Source: Pseudomonas sp. PSE14
GTDB taxonomy: Bacteria; Pseudomonadota; Gammaproteobacteria; Pseudomonadales; Pseudomonadaceae
Assembly: GCF_029203285.1 (NCBI RefSeq)
Contig: NZ_CP115669.1
Location: 2,418,001-2,482,000 of the forward strand
DNA: 64,000 bases
Direction: 5' to 3'
Of the stretch, positions 41,806 to 52,715 are shown piece by piece; positions within the stretch are counted from its first letter, which is position 1; each line of letters starts with the position of its first letter. The translations under genes were made by a program, and so were the position numbers. The notes beneath the pieces are model-generated. The model was not told where the DNA came from. It made no database searches and saw only the letters and a list, made by a program, of their open reading frames with translations.

Positions 41806-42690
41806 ATGCCTCGCTCCCGCTTCATCTCCACTGTCCTGCCGGTTCTCCTGCTGATCGTCTCCATGGCCTCGATCCAGTCCGGCGCCTCCCTGGCCAAGAG
41901 CCTGTTCCCGCTGGTGGGCGCCGAGGGCGTAACCGCCATGCGCCTGCTGTTCGCCGCGATCCTCCTGCTGGCGATCCTGCGGCCGTGGCGTACTTCGCTC
42001 AACGGCAAGTCGCTGGTGCCGCTGATCGCCTACGGCGTGACCCTCGGCGGCATGAACCTGATGTTCTACATGGCGCTGCAGACCGTGCCGCTGGGGATCG
42101 CAGTGGCGCTGGAATTCACCGGGCCGCTGGCGGTGGCGTTGTATTTCTCGCGCAAGCCGATCGACTTCCTGTGGATCGCCATGGCGGTATTCGGCCTCTG
42201 GTTACTGCTGCCGATTGGGGACCTGGGCCAGGGCGTGGACCCCAAGGGCGCACTGCTGGCGCTGGCGGCGGGCGTCTGCTGGGGGCTGTACATCATCTTT
42301 GGCCAGCGTGCCGGCAATGATCTCGGTGCCCAGGGCGCGGCGCTTGGGGTGACCATCGCCGCAATCTGCGTGGCCCCCATCGGTTTCGCCCATGCCGGCA
42401 GTGCACTGCTGGATGTGAGCCTCCTGCCGGCGCTGCTGGGTGTGGCCGTGCTCTCCAGTGCCTTGCCCTACACCCTGGAGATGATCGCCCTGACACGCCT
42501 GCCGGCGCGCACCTTCGGCACCCTGATGAGCATCGAGCCGGCGTTCGGCGCGATCTCCGGGCTGGTATTCCTCGGTGAACAGCTCACTTCGCACCAGTGG
42601 CTGGCCATCGGCGCGATCATCTTCGCCTCGGTGGGCACCACCCTCAGCAGTCGTCCCAAGGAGCCGCTGGCGCTGCCGGTCGCTGACTGA
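41806..42690 (+). CDS. rhtA: EamA-family exporter, RhtA-like (threonine/homoserine)
   Basis: A 294-residue inner-membrane protein with ten predicted helices in two EamA repeats. The first repeat contains IQSGASLAKSLFPLVGAEGVTAMRLLFAA and the second VCWGLYIIFGQRAG and LEMIALTRLPARTFGTLMSIEPAFGAISGLVFLGE. The length and these blocks match E. coli RhtA, which exports threonine and homoserine. The ATG at 41806 begins MPRSRFISTVLPVLLL with AGG about 10 nt upstream. The gene symbol is by similarity from memory. Confidence 0.82.
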   Translation: MPRSRFISTVLPVLLLIVSMASIQSGASLAKSLFPLVGAEGVTAMRLLFAAILLLAILRPWRTSLNGKSLVPLIAYGVTLGGMNLMFYMALQTVPLGIAVALEFTGPLAVALYFSRKPIDFLWIAMAVFGLWLLLPIGDLGQGVDPKGALLALAAGVCWGLYIIFGQRAGNDLGAQGAALGVTIAAICVAPIGFAHAGSALLDVSLLPALLGVAVLSSALPYTLEMIALTRLPARTFGTLMSIEPAFGAISGLVFLGEQLTSHQWLAIGAIIFASVGTTLSSRPKEPLALPVAD

Positions 42691-42693
42691 GGA

Positions 42694-44109
42694 TCAGCTG
42701 GAGAGGCGTTCGCTCAGGCGCTTCTCGCCCAGGAGAATCTGCCGCTTGGCGCTGCGGGCCAGGCGGATGCACAGCATCACCGCCGCGCAGGTCAGGCCGA
42801 CGATCAGGCCTTCCCACAGGCCGCGTGGCCCGGTGGGCTCCTGCAGCCAGTGGGCCAGGCCCAGGCTGTAGCCCACCGGCAGGCCGATACCCCAGTAGGC
42901 GAACAGGGTCATGATCATGGTCGCGCGGGTGTCCTGGTAACCGCGCAGGGCGCCGGCGGCGGTGACCTGCACGGCGTCGGAGAACTGGAACAGCGCGGAG
43001 AACACCAGCAGCGAGGCGGCCAGCGCCAGCACTTCAGGGTCCTGGGTATAGAGCGCGGCGATGTGCTCGCGCATCAGCAGCATGCCGCTGGCGGAAATGC
43101 ACGCGTAGGCGAGCGCGGCACCCATCCCGACGCCTGCGGCGAAGCGCGCATCGCGCGGCGTGCCGGCGCCAAGGGCCTGGCCGACGCGCACGGTCACGGC
43201 CATGGCCAGCGAGTAGGGGATCATGAACACCAGCGCGCTGAAGTTCAGCGCCACCTGGTGACCCGCCACGACTTTCTCACCCAGCTCGCCGATCAGCAGG
43301 GCGATCACCGAGAAGATGCTCGATTCGGCGAAGATCGCGATGCCAATGGGCAGGCCGACCGCCACCAGGCTGCCGATCACCTTGAAGTTGGGCAACTCCC
43401 AGTGGGCGAACAGTTGGCTCGGCTTGTAGACCTTTGCCCAGTTCACCCAGAACAGCATGCCCAGCAGCATGAACCACATTACCGATCCGGTGGCCCAGCC
43501 GCAGCCGGGGCCGCCCAGGGCCGGGAAGCCGAGGTGGCCGTAGATCAGCATCCAGTTGATCGGAATGTTCAGCATCAGCCCGCAGATGCCCAGCACCATG
43601 CTCGGCCGGGTGCGCCCCAGGCCATCGCTGTAGCAGCGCAGCACGTGGTACAGCGCCACCGCCGGCAGGCCGCAGGCGATGCCGCGCAGGTAGAAGCAAC
43701 TGGGCTCGATCAGTGCTTCCTCGACCTTCATCGCCCGCAGCACCGGCTCGGAGAGGAACCACAAGGTCGCCGCCGCCAGCGGGCCGACCAGCAGCGCCAG
43801 CCACAACGCCTGGCGCACCAGCGGGCCGGTGCCCGGCTGGTCGCCGGCGCCATAGCGCTGCGCGACCTTGGCGGTGGTGGCGAGCAGGGTGCCGGTCATC
43901 AGCAGGAACACCGGAATCCAGATCGAGTTGCCCAGCGCCACTGCCGCGAGGTCGCGCGGACCGACGCTGCCGGCCATCACCGCATCGACGAAGCCCATGG
44001 CGGTGGTGGCCAGCTGGGCGATCATGATCGGCGTGGCGAGGCTGAGCAGTTCCTTGAACTCGATGAGGGCGCGCCGTCCACGGGAGACGGGCTGGGCGAT
44101 GCTGGTCAC
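42694..44109 (-). CDS. MATE-family multidrug efflux pump (NorM/PmpM type)
   Basis: A 471-residue inner-membrane antiporter with twelve predicted helices and two MatE domains ([31 protein letters not shown], then [29 protein letters not shown]). P. aeruginosa PmpM, a proton-driven exporter of quinolones and cationic dyes, is the closest relative I know. The start is GTG at 44109 with AAGGA 7 nt upstream. It is convergent with rhtA (3 bp between the stops) and divergent from pdxB. Confidence 0.88.
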   Translation of the reverse strand: MTSIAQPVSRGRRALIEFKELLSLATPIMIAQLATTAMGFVDAVMAGSVGPRDLAAVALGNSIWIPVFLLMTGTLLATTAKVAQRYGAGDQPGTGPLVRQALWLALLVGPLAAATLWFLSEPVLRAMKVEEALIEPSCFYLRGIACGLPAVALYHVLRCYSDGLGRTRPSMVLGICGLMLNIPINWMLIYGHLGFPALGGPGCGWATGSVMWFMLLGMLFWVNWAKVYKPSQLFAHWELPNFKVIGSLVAVGLPIGIAIFAESSIFSVIALLIGELGEKVVAGHQVALNFSALVFMIPYSLAMAVTVRVGQALGAGTPRDARFAAGVGMGAALAYACISASGMLLMREHIAALYTQDPEVLALAASLLVFSALFQFSDAVQVTAAGALRGYQDTRATMIMTLFAYWGIGLPVGYSLGLAHWLQEPTGPRGLWEGLIVGLTCAAVMLCIRLARSAKRQILLGEKRLSERLSS

Positions 44110-44255
44110 GGCGGTCCTTTTCTGGCGGAAGGAAGCGGAAGGAAGCCGGCCAGTTTACGACTTGTCAGTCTGGTCAGGAAAGCATCGTTGCAAGTTGCGG
44201 GACCGCGCGCAGGCGCGCTGGTAAAGTAGCCGGTGCCGATTTCTGGAGTCAGTCC

Positions 44256-45404
44256 ATGCGTATCCTTGCCGATGAAAACATTCCCCTGGTCGAAGCCTTC
44301 TTCGGCGGTCACGGTGAAATCCGTCGCCTGCCCGGACGCGGCATCGACCGCGCCGTCCTGGGCGATGCCGAGGTGCTGCTGGTGCGTTCGGTGACCGACG
44401 TCAGCCGCGCCTTGCTCGAAGGCAGCCAGGTCAAATTCGTCGGCACCTGCACCATCGGCACCGATCATCTCGACCTCGACTACTTCGCCGAGGCCGGCAT
44501 CACCTGGTCCAGCGCGCCGGGCTGCAACGCCCGTGGCGTGGTGGACTGGGTGCTGGGCAGCTTGCTGGCGCTGGCTGAGGTGCACGGGGCGAAGCTGGCC
44601 GAGCGCCGTTATGGCGTGATTGGCGCCGGTCAGGTTGGCGGCCGTCTGGTCGATGTACTGCGCGGGCTGGGCTGGGATGTGCGCGTCTGCGATCCGCCGC
44701 GCGCCGCTTCCGAGGGAGGTGACTTCCGTAGCCTGGAAGAAGTGCTGCGCGAGTGCGACGTGATCAGTCTGCACACGCCGATGACCCGCGATGGCGAACA
44801 CCCGACGCGTCACCTGCTCGATGCCGAGCGCCTCAAGGCGCTGCGTCCCGGCACCTGGCTGCTCAACGCCAGCCGTGGCGGCGTGGTCGACAACGCCGCA
44901 CTGCGCGCGCATCTGGAAGCGGGCGCTGACCTGGACGTGGCGCTGGACGTGTGGGAAGGCGAGCCGCAGGTGGACGTCGAACTGGCCGCGCGCTGCCGCA
45001 TCGCCACGCCGCACATCGCCGGCTACAGCCTGGACGGCAAGCTGCGCGGCACGGCCCAGATCTACGATGCCTTCTGCGCCTGGCTCGGGCGCGCGCCGGA
45101 AGTGAGCCTGGACGACCTGCTGCCGGCGCAATGGCTGGCCGAACTGAGCCTGAAGGAAGAGTGCGACCCGGACTGGGCGCTGGCCATGCTGTGCCGTGCG
45201 GTGTACGACCCGCGCAGCGATGACGCGGCTTTCCGGCGCAGTCTGGTGGGGGATGCCGAGGCGCGGCGCAAGGCATTCGATGCCCTGCGCAAGCACTACC
45301 CGCCGCGACGGGAAATCACCGGGCTGTGGGTGGACATCCAGGGCGATGCGCCGCGGCTGGAAAACCTGCTGACGGCGCTGGGCGCCAACCGGGTCGGGGA
45401 GTAG
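44256..45404 (+). CDS. pdxB: Erythronate-4-phosphate dehydrogenase
   Basis: Second step of de novo pyridoxal-phosphate synthesis, oxidising 4-phosphoerythronate. The 382-residue protein begins [28 protein letters not shown]. It has the NAD motif [23 protein letters not shown] and the catalytic block [15 protein letters not shown]. The C-terminal PdxB-specific domain from about residue 290 includes [11 protein letters not shown]. The initiation region has a GGAG 10 nt upstream. Confidence 0.95.
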   Translation: MRILADENIPLVEAFFGGHGEIRRLPGRGIDRAVLGDAEVLLVRSVTDVSRALLEGSQVKFVGTCTIGTDHLDLDYFAEAGITWSSAPGCNARGVVDWVLGSLLALAEVHGAKLAERRYGVIGAGQVGGRLVDVLRGLGWDVRVCDPPRAASEGGDFRSLEEVLRECDVISLHTPMTRDGEHPTRHLLDAERLKALRPGTWLLNASRGGVVDNAALRAHLEAGADLDVALDVWEGEPQVDVELAARCRIATPHIAGYSLDGKLRGTAQIYDAFCAWLGRAPEVSLDDLLPAQWLAELSLKEECDPDWALAMLCRAVYDPRSDDAAFRRSLVGDAEARRKAFDALRKHYPPRREITGLWVDIQGDAPRLENLLTALGANRVGE

Positions 45405-45423
45405 GGCGGGACTGCCCGCGCAC

Positions 45424-45591
45424 TCATCGGCGAGGCGGCTCGGTGCCTTTTTCCAGTTCGCGGCAGGCGCGCTGGATCATGTCTTCGGTGATCGGGATCT
45501 CGCGGCCCTGGGCGTCGATGATCGAGCCGCCGACCGGCTGCTGTGGGTCCCGGGGCACCGGGCGGGGGGCGGGGGTGTGTTGCAAGCTCAT
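45424..45591 (-). CDS. Small conserved-looking protein (55 aa)
   Basis: The ATG at 45591 has AGGAGA 8 nt upstream. The product begins MSLQHTPAPRPVPRD, followed by the ordered-looking part QQPVGGSIIDAQGREIPITEDMIQRACREL and ending EKGTEPPRR. The VGGSIIDAQGREIPITEDMIQ block resembles small Pseudomonas proteins I have seen annotated only as hypothetical. No function is known. It is convergent with pdxB. Confidence 0.7.
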   Translation of the reverse strand: MSLQHTPAPRPVPRDPQQPVGGSIIDAQGREIPITEDMIQRACRELEKGTEPPRR

Positions 45592-45817
45592 AGCCAGTCT
45601 CCTCTACAACGTTTGAATGCAGTCTAGGCAGATCACATGAAGCGTCGGTGACAAAGGCCGCACGGACGGCGGCGGAGAAGCGTCACCCACAGCGGCAGAC
45701 GACCGTACGCTCGCATGTCACGCAGGTTGCGTGCCAATTGCAAGACCCCGGTTCGCTGCTTGTCGTTATAGTGAAGTTCGGCCCGGCATTGCACCGGTGG
45801 TATGACTCGAGGTGAGT

Positions 45818-46945
45818 ATGGATGGCTTTCGCGTAGGCCTGATCATCAATCCGCTGGCCGGTATCGGCGGACCGACCGCGCTCAAGGGCAGCGATGGGGT
45901 GGCCGAACTGGCCCTGGCTCGCGGCGCGCAGCCTCGGGCGGCGGAGCGCACGCGGGTGGCGCTGGAGCAGTTGCTGCCGGTGCGCGAGCGCCTGGAGTTC
46001 CTCACCTTTCCGGGGCCGATGGGCGCCGATCTGCTGGCGGAGATGGGCTTTTCCCATCGGCTGGTCGGCGCGATCGAGGGCGAACGCAGCTCGGCGGCGG
46101 ATACCCGTCATGCCGTGCAGGCGCTGCAGGACGCCGGCGTCGCGCTGATCCTCTTCGCCGGTGGCGACGGCACCGCGCGCGATGTCGCCGAGGTTGCACG
46201 CGAGGGCCAGCCGGTGCTGGGGATTCCCGCCGGGGTGAAGATCCATTCCGGGGCTTATGCCATCAGCCCGCGTGCCGCTGGGGAGCTGGCGCGGCGGCTG
46301 GTGGAGGGTGGGCTGGTGCGCCTGACCCAGGGCGAGGTGCGCGACCTCGATGAGGCCGCCCTGCGCGATGGCCGAGTCGCCGCGCGCTGGTACGCCGAAC
46401 TGACGGTGCCCGAGGAAGGGCACTTCATGCAGCACGTCAAGCAGGCCGGCATGGAGACCGAGGAACTGGTGCTGGCCGACCTCGCCGCCTGGCTGGAGGA
46501 CAGCTGGGAAGAAGGCGTGCGCTACGTCTTCGGGCCGGGTTCGACCCTGCACGGGCTGGCCGCCGACCTGCGCCTGGAAACCACGCTGCTGGGCGTGGAC
46601 GTGATCGAGAACGGCGAGGTGATCGCCCGTGACGTCACCGAATCGCAACTGTTCGAGCTGGTGGACGGTCATCCAGCCTTCCTGCTGGTCACCGCCATTG
46701 GCGGCCAGGGCCACATCCTCGGTCGCGGCAACCAGCAGATCAGCCCGCGCGTGCTGAGCGCCATCGGCATCGACCGCCTGCGGGTGATCGCCACCAAGCG
46801 CAAGCTCGGCACCCTGGAAGGCCGGCCGCTGCTGGTGGACAGCGGCGACGCGGCGCTGGACGCGAGCTTCCCGGCGGCGGTGCGGGTGTGGGCCGGCTAC
46901 AAGGAAGAGCTGCTCTATCCGCTGGGCTGGGGCCCCGAGGCCTGA
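45818..46945 (+). CDS. ATP-NAD kinase family protein
   Basis: A 375-residue cytoplasmic protein. The N-terminal GLIINPLAGIGG and the diacylglycerol/NAD-kinase motif ILFAGGDGTARDVAEVA with GIPAGVKIHSGAYAISPRAAG place it in the ATP-NAD kinase (AcoX-like) family. The C-terminal part GGQGHILGRGNQQISPRVL is also typical. It is longer than standard NadK, and the true phosphoacceptor is unknown. The ATG at 45818 has GAGG 5 nt upstream; a GTG two codons earlier is possible. Confidence 0.8.
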   Translation: MDGFRVGLIINPLAGIGGPTALKGSDGVAELALARGAQPRAAERTRVALEQLLPVRERLEFLTFPGPMGADLLAEMGFSHRLVGAIEGERSSAADTRHAVQALQDAGVALILFAGGDGTARDVAEVAREGQPVLGIPAGVKIHSGAYAISPRAAGELARRLVEGGLVRLTQGEVRDLDEAALRDGRVAARWYAELTVPEEGHFMQHVKQAGMETEELVLADLAAWLEDSWEEGVRYVFGPGSTLHGLAADLRLETTLLGVDVIENGEVIARDVTESQLFELVDGHPAFLLVTAIGGQGHILGRGNQQISPRVLSAIGIDRLRVIATKRKLGTLEGRPLLVDSGDAALDASFPAAVRVWAGYKEELLYPLGWGPEA

Positions 46946-47066
46946 GACCGGTTTCGCGCCCATCGCCGACGAGAAGGTGAAGGTTCTCGCCGTTGTTCTA
47001 GACTCCAACGCTTTGCGGCTGCGGCCAGGGAGCTGGCGTCGCGCCAGCGGATTCAAGGGAGTATCG

Positions 47067-48194
47067 ATGTCTGTGTCAGTTGAATCGTCATTTCGCGTCC
47101 TTGTGCTGGGCGGCTACGGCAACTTTGGCAGCCTGATCGTGCGCCGCCTGAGCGGGATCGACGGGGTTCGCGTGCTGGTCGGCGGGCGCGACCAGAAACG
47201 CGCCAGCGCGCTGGCGCGCGAAGTGGGCGGGGAGGCGGTATGCCTGGACATGAACCAGCCGACGCTCGCAGGCCGTCTCCACGAACTCAAGGTCAACCTG
47301 GTCATCTCGACTGCCGGCCCCTTCCAGGGCCAGGATTACCGCGTTGCCCGCGCCGCCATCGGGGCGCGGGCGCATTACATCGACCTGGCCGACGCGCGCC
47401 ACTTCGTCTGCGGCATCCATGAACTCGACCGCGCCGCCCGCAGCGCCGGCGTGCTGGTGTGCAGCGGCGCCAGCTCGGTTCCCGGCCTGGCTGCCGCGGT
47501 GATCGACGAACTGCTGCCGCGTTTCCAGCGCCTGGACAGCATCCACCACGGCATCAGCTCTTCGGCGAAGATTCCCGGCCATGCCACGGTCGAGGCGGTG
47601 CTGGGCTACTGCGGCAAGCCGCTGCGTCAGTGGCGTCAGGGCCGCTGGCAGAACGTGCATGGCTGGCAGGGGCTGAACTGCCATCGCTTTCCCGCGCCCC
47701 TGGGGCGGCGTTGGCTGGCGCACTGCGATGTGCCGGACCTGGAGCTGTTCCCGCAACGCTACCCCGGCGTGCGGGACGTGCGCTTTTCCGCCGGGCTGGG
47801 GCTGCGCCTCACCCAGTTCGGCACCTGGGGTCTTTCCTGGCTGGTGCGCGCCGGTCTGGTGAAGAACCCCGCCGGCCTGGGCGCCAGCCTGCACCGCATG
47901 GCGGTGGCCATGGAGCCGCTGGGTGACGGGCGCAGCGGCATGTTCGTGCATCTGCAGGGCGTCGATGGCGAGGACCGCCCCCTGGCATTGTGCTGGGAAA
48001 TACTTGCCCAGGACGACCATGGCCCGAACATTCCCTGCATGGCGGCGGTTGCGCTGGCGCGCAAGCTGGCAGCCGGACGATTGCAGCAGCGCGGGGCGAC
48101 CCCCTGTATCGGCCTGATCAGCACCGGGGAATACCTGGCTGAACTGGAAGGCCTGAAGATTTCCCACGGCCTGCGTGAGCTCGCCGTTCACTGA
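47067..48194 (+). CDS. Saccharopine dehydrogenase-like NAD(P)-binding protein
   Basis: A 375-residue protein with an N-terminal Rossmann motif VLVLGGYGNFGSLIVRRL. The saccharopine-dehydrogenase-like pattern NLVISTAGPFQGQDYRVARAAIGARAHYIDLAD and SGASSVPGLAAAVIDELLP follows. The C-terminal half is unassigned. The reaction is unknown; bona fide lysine-pathway saccharopine dehydrogenase is not expected in Pseudomonas. The ATG at 47067 has AGGGAG 5 nt upstream. Confidence 0.75.
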   Translation: MSVSVESSFRVLVLGGYGNFGSLIVRRLSGIDGVRVLVGGRDQKRASALAREVGGEAVCLDMNQPTLAGRLHELKVNLVISTAGPFQGQDYRVARAAIGARAHYIDLADARHFVCGIHELDRAARSAGVLVCSGASSVPGLAAAVIDELLPRFQRLDSIHHGISSSAKIPGHATVEAVLGYCGKPLRQWRQGRWQNVHGWQGLNCHRFPAPLGRRWLAHCDVPDLELFPQRYPGVRDVRFSAGLGLRLTQFGTWGLSWLVRAGLVKNPAGLGASLHRMAVAMEPLGDGRSGMFVHLQGVDGEDRPLALCWEILAQDDHGPNIPCMAAVALARKLAAGRLQQRGATPCIGLISTGEYLAELEGLKISHGLRELAVH

Positions 48195-48304
48195 TGGGGT
48201 GAAGTGTTGCCCTGGCAGCAGCGGATCAGCAGCGTTGTTGCCAGACTGACAGCAAACACCGGCCAAACCCCGCCAGACTGCCCTGAAATCGCACATTTCC
48301 CTGT

Positions 48305-48320
48305 TGGTACGGCCCTTGCT
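48305..48320 (+). promoter_or_regulatory. Sigma-54 promoter of msuEDC-sfnR
   Basis: TGGTACGGCCCTTGCT matches the -24/-12 consensus TGGCACG-N4-TTGCW with a single C-to-T change, and keeps the invariant GG and GC. It ends 42 bp upstream of the msuE ATG. A sigma-54 activator of the SfnR type is encoded as the last gene of the same operon. Confidence 0.82.
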
Positions 48321-48362
48321 CAAGGCCTCTGTACCTAGCGCAACAGTCAACAGGGAAAACCC

Positions 48363-48920
48363 ATGACCAGCCCCATCAAAGTGGTCGCCGTTTCCGGCGG
48401 CACCTATCGCCCCTCGCGCACCCTGGTGCTCACCCAGGCCGTGCTGGACGCCCTCGGCGAACGCCTGCCGGTAGAGACCCACCTCATCGAACTGGCCGAC
48501 ATCGCCCGCCCGCTGGGTGCCGCATTGTCCCGCCAGGAGCTCTCTGCCGAGCTGGAAGCCACCCTGCGCGAGATCGAGACCGCCGACCTGCTGATCGTCG
48601 CCTCACCGGTCTATCGCGGCTCCTACCCGGGCCTGCTCAAGCACCTGTTCGACCTGGTGGACATGAACGCCCTGATCGACACCCCCGTGCTGCTCGCTGC
48701 CACCGGTGGCAGCGAGCGCCATGCGCTGGTCCTCGACCACCAGTTGCGCCCGCTGTTCAGCTTCTTCCAGTCGATCACGCTGCCCATCGGTGTGTATGCC
48801 AGCGAGGCGGACTTCGCCAACTACCAGATCACCAGCGACACCTTGCGCGCCCGCATCCAACTGGCCGCCGAACGCGCCGCGCCGCTGTTCGCCCGCCCGC
48901 AACTGCGCAAATCCGCCTGA
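48363..48920 (+). CDS. msuE: NADH:FMN oxidoreductase MsuE
   Basis: Supplies FMNH2 to the downstream flavin monooxygenases. The 185-residue flavodoxin-fold protein has [26 protein letters not shown] at the FMN phosphate site and [47 protein letters not shown], typical of MsuE/SsuE. It is the first gene after the sigma-54 promoter. The order with msuD, msuC and a sigma-54 activator matches the P. aeruginosa msuEDC cluster, which supports msuE rather than ssuE. Confidence 0.9.
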   Translation: MTSPIKVVAVSGGTYRPSRTLVLTQAVLDALGERLPVETHLIELADIARPLGAALSRQELSAELEATLREIETADLLIVASPVYRGSYPGLLKHLFDLVDMNALIDTPVLLAATGGSERHALVLDHQLRPLFSFFQSITLPIGVYASEADFANYQITSDTLRARIQLAAERAAPLFARPQLRKSA

Positions 48921-48930
48921 GGAGTCATCG

Positions 48931-50076
48931 ATGAACGTTTTCTGGTTCCTGCCCACCCACGGTGACGGCCACTTCCTCGGCACCAGCGAGGGCGCCCGCC
49001 CCGTGTCGCTGCCTTATTTGAAGCAGATCGCCCAGGCTGCCGACGCCCTCGGCTACTACGGCGTGCTGATTCCCACTGGCCGCTCCTGCGAAGACTCCTG
49101 GGTTGTCGCCTCGGCCCTGGCGCCGCTCACCGAACGCCTGCGCTACCTGGTGGCGATCCGTCCCGGCATCATCTCGCCGACCGTCTCCGCGCGCATGGCC
49201 GCAACCCTGGATCGCCTGTCCGGCGGCCGCCTGCTGATCAACGTGGTCACCGGCGGCGACCCGGATGAAAACCGTGGCGACGGCATCCACCTCAGCCACG
49301 CCGAGCGCTACGAAGTCACCGACGAATTCCTGCGTATCTGGCGCCGCGTGCTGCAGGGCGAGTCGGTGGACTTCGCCGGCAAGCACCTGCAGGTGGAGAA
49401 CGCCAAGGCACTCTATCCGCCGATCCAGAAACCGTACCCGCCGCTGTACTTCGGCGGCTCTTCCGCCGAGGCCCATGACCTGGCCGCCGAGCAGGTGGAT
49501 GTCTACCTGACCTGGGGCGAGCCGCCGCAAGCGGTCGCGCAGAAGATTGCCGACGTGCGCGAGAAGGCTGCAAAGCAGGGCCGCACGGTGAAGTTCGGCA
49601 TCCGTCTGCACGTGATCGTCCGCGAGACGGCCGAGGAAGCCTGGAAGGCCGCCGACAAGCTGATCGCCAACATCTCCGACGAGACCATCGCCAACGCGCA
49701 GAAATCCTTCGCCCGCTTCGATTCCGAAGGCCAGCGACGCATGGCCGCGCTGCACGGCGGGCGCCGTGACCAGCTGGAGATCTACCCCAACCTCTGGGCC
49801 GGCGTCGGCCTGGTGCGCGGCGGCGCCGGCACCGCGCTGGTGGGCGACCCGCGGCAGGTCGCCGAGCGCATCAAGGAGTACGCGGACCTCGGCATCGACA
49901 GCTTCATCTTCTCTGGCTACCCGCACCTGGAAGAGGCATATCGCTTTGCCGAACTGGTCTTCCCGCTGCTACCCGAGCCCTACGCCAGCCTTGCCGGGCG
50001 CGGCGTGACCAACCTCACCGGGCCCTTCGGCGAAATGATCGCCAATGACGTGCTGCCCGAGCGCAAGGCTGGCTGA
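48931..50076 (+). CDS. msuD: FMNH2-dependent alkanesulfonate (methanesulfonate) monooxygenase
   Basis: Bacterial-luciferase-fold enzyme of the SsuD/MsuD family, 381 residues. It releases sulfite from short alkanesulfonates using FMNH2. Blocks [57 protein letters not shown] and [18 protein letters not shown] are characteristic. The ATG at 48931 follows the msuE stop by 10 bp, with GGAG 7 nt upstream. Context with msuE and msuC favours methanesulfonate as substrate. SsuD and MsuD cannot be told apart by these motifs alone. Confidence 0.88.
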   Translation: MNVFWFLPTHGDGHFLGTSEGARPVSLPYLKQIAQAADALGYYGVLIPTGRSCEDSWVVASALAPLTERLRYLVAIRPGIISPTVSARMAATLDRLSGGRLLINVVTGGDPDENRGDGIHLSHAERYEVTDEFLRIWRRVLQGESVDFAGKHLQVENAKALYPPIQKPYPPLYFGGSSAEAHDLAAEQVDVYLTWGEPPQAVAQKIADVREKAAKQGRTVKFGIRLHVIVRETAEEAWKAADKLIANISDETIANAQKSFARFDSEGQRRMAALHGGRRDQLEIYPNLWAGVGLVRGGAGTALVGDPRQVAERIKEYADLGIDSFIFSGYPHLEEAYRFAELVFPLLPEPYASLAGRGVTNLTGPFGEMIANDVLPERKAG

Positions 50077-50140
50077 GCCGGTCAACCGACGCGCCGGCGG
50101 TGCCCGGCGCGCCACACAACGAAAGGAAGAGGAAGCGAGC

Positions 50141-51321
50141 GTGAACGCCAAGACGCGGCTCGACGCACAAACACCCGGGCAGATCGCCCAGCGCCTGGCC
50201 GCCGGTTTCGCCGAAACCGCCGCCGAGCGCGACATCCGTGGCGGCACGCCGAAGGCGGAGCGCGATGCGCTGCGCCAGAGCGGCCTGCTGTCGCTGATCA
50301 TTCCCAGTGAGTACGGCGGCCTGGGTGCCGACTGGAGCACCACGCTGGACATCGTCCGCCAGTTCGCCGTGGTCGACAGCTCCATTGCCCACGTGTTCGG
50401 CTTCCAGCACCTGATGCTGGCCACCGTGCGCCTGTTCTCCCGGCCGGAGCAGTGGCAGCCGTGGTTCGAGCTGACCGCACGCAACCAGTGGTTCTGGGGC
50501 AACGCGCTGAACCCGCTGGACACCCGCACCGTGTCGCGTACCTTCGCCGGCTGGCGCGAGTTCTCTGGGCGCAAGAGCTTCTGTTCCGGCGCGCTGGATT
50601 CGGAAATGCTCATCGCCTCGGCACTGGACGGCGAGGGTGGCAAATTGCTGATCGCCGCCATTCCCACCGCGCGCAGCGGCATCAGCCTCGCCCACGACTG
50701 GGACAATATGGGCCAGCGTCAGACCGACAGCGGCAGCGCCACCTTCGAGCGCGTGCGGGTGGAGGAGAGCGAGCTGCTGCTCGACCCGGGGCCGCTGAGC
50801 ACGCCGTTCGCCTGCCTGCGTCCGCTGATCGCCCAACTGATCTTCACCCACGTCTTCCTCGGCATCGCCGAAGGCGCGTTCGAGGAGGCGCGGCAGTACA
50901 CGCTCAAGGAAGCCCGCCCGTGGTTCCGCGCAAGCATTCCCACGGTGGGCGAAGACCCCTACGTACTCGCGCATTACGGCGAGTTCTGGGTCGGCCTGGA
51001 AAGCACCCGGCTGTTGGTGCGCCGCGCCGCTCACCTGCTCGACGAAGCCTGGAGTAAGGGCGCCGCGCTGGATGCCGAGGAACGCGGTCGCCTGGCCGTG
51101 GCCATCGCCACCGCCAAGGTCGCGGCCACGCGCAATGGCCTGGATATCTGCAACCGCCTGTTCGAGGTCACCGGCGCGCGCTCCACCCACGCCGCGCTGC
51201 GCATCGACCGCTACTGGCGCAACCTGCGCACCCAGACCCTGCACGACCCGGTGGACTACAAGGTCCGCGAGTTGGGCGACTGGGCGCTGAACCAGCAACT
51301 GCCGCAACCGACCTTCTACTC

Positions 51322-51325
<4 letters not shown>
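50141..51325 (+). CDS. msuC: FMNH2-dependent methanesulfinate monooxygenase MsuC (DszC-like)
   Basis: A 394-residue protein with acyl-CoA-dehydrogenase fold, of the DszC/SfnB/MsuC flavin monooxygenase group. Typical blocks are LLSLIIPSEYGGLGADWSTTLDIVRQFAVVDSSIAHVFGFQHL, then DWDNMGQRQTDSGSATFERVRV and FEVTGARSTHAALRIDRYWRNLRTQTLHDPVDYK. MsuC converts methanesulfinate to methanesulfonate, the MsuD substrate. The start is the GTG at 50141 with GAGGAAG upstream; the frame is open further back without similarity. The stop overlaps sfnR (ATGA). Confidence 0.85.
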
Positions 51326-52440
<1,115 letters not shown>

Positions 52441-52475
52441 TGTGCCGGCTGCCGGAACCGGTACTGACTGAAGTT

Positions 52476-52490
52476 GTTCGATAAGCGAAC
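52476..52490. promoter_or_regulatory. PcaR-like operator upstream of pcaK
   Basis: GTTCGATAAGCGAAC matches the P. putida PcaR site GTTCGATAATCGCAC (as I recall it) at 13 of 15 positions and is a near-perfect dyad (GTTCG/CGAAC). It lies 226 bp before the pcaK ATG. PcaR is an IclR-type activator responding to 3-oxoadipate. Confidence 0.65.
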
Positions 52491-52545
52491 GCATAGGCGG
52501 TAATCGAATTGAACCGCCCGGCGACTCTCCGTACTGTTGGCTCCA

Positions 52546-52565
52546 CCCCGCCCGGCCGGGCGGGG
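52546..52565. repeat. Perfect 20-bp GC palindrome
   Basis: CCCCGCCCGG and its complement CCGGGCGGGG adjoin with no loop. The palindrome lies between sfnR and pcaK, directly before the AATAACAACAA motif. No T-run follows, so it is not a standard terminator for sfnR. Confidence 0.7.
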
Positions 52566-52566
52566 C

Positions 52567-52577
52567 AATAACAACAA
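52567..52577 (+). promoter_or_regulatory. Hfq/Crc catabolite-repression (CA) motif, pcaK leader
   Basis: AATAACAACAA contains overlapping AAYAAYAA motifs, the site bound by Hfq with Crc in Pseudomonas mRNAs. It is 138 nt before the pcaK start, probably near the mRNA 5' end. Confidence 0.5.
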
Positions 52578-52715
52578 TGAGCGTCAGCCCGGGCCTTCAG
52601 CGCCTGCCTTGTTGCCGGTCCATGCGTCCTCCGGCGGCGCCTCATTCCTGTCCGTTCAAGGCAGTCTCGGCGACATCGGCACTGCTGCGACGAACCCTTC
52701 GCAGGAAGACTTCGC

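Noticed and set aside
48931..50076. ssuD of an ssu operon
   Set aside because: No ABC transporter genes follow; the order reductase, monooxygenase, DszC-like protein, sigma-54 activator fits msuEDC-sfnR better, although the enzyme families overlap.
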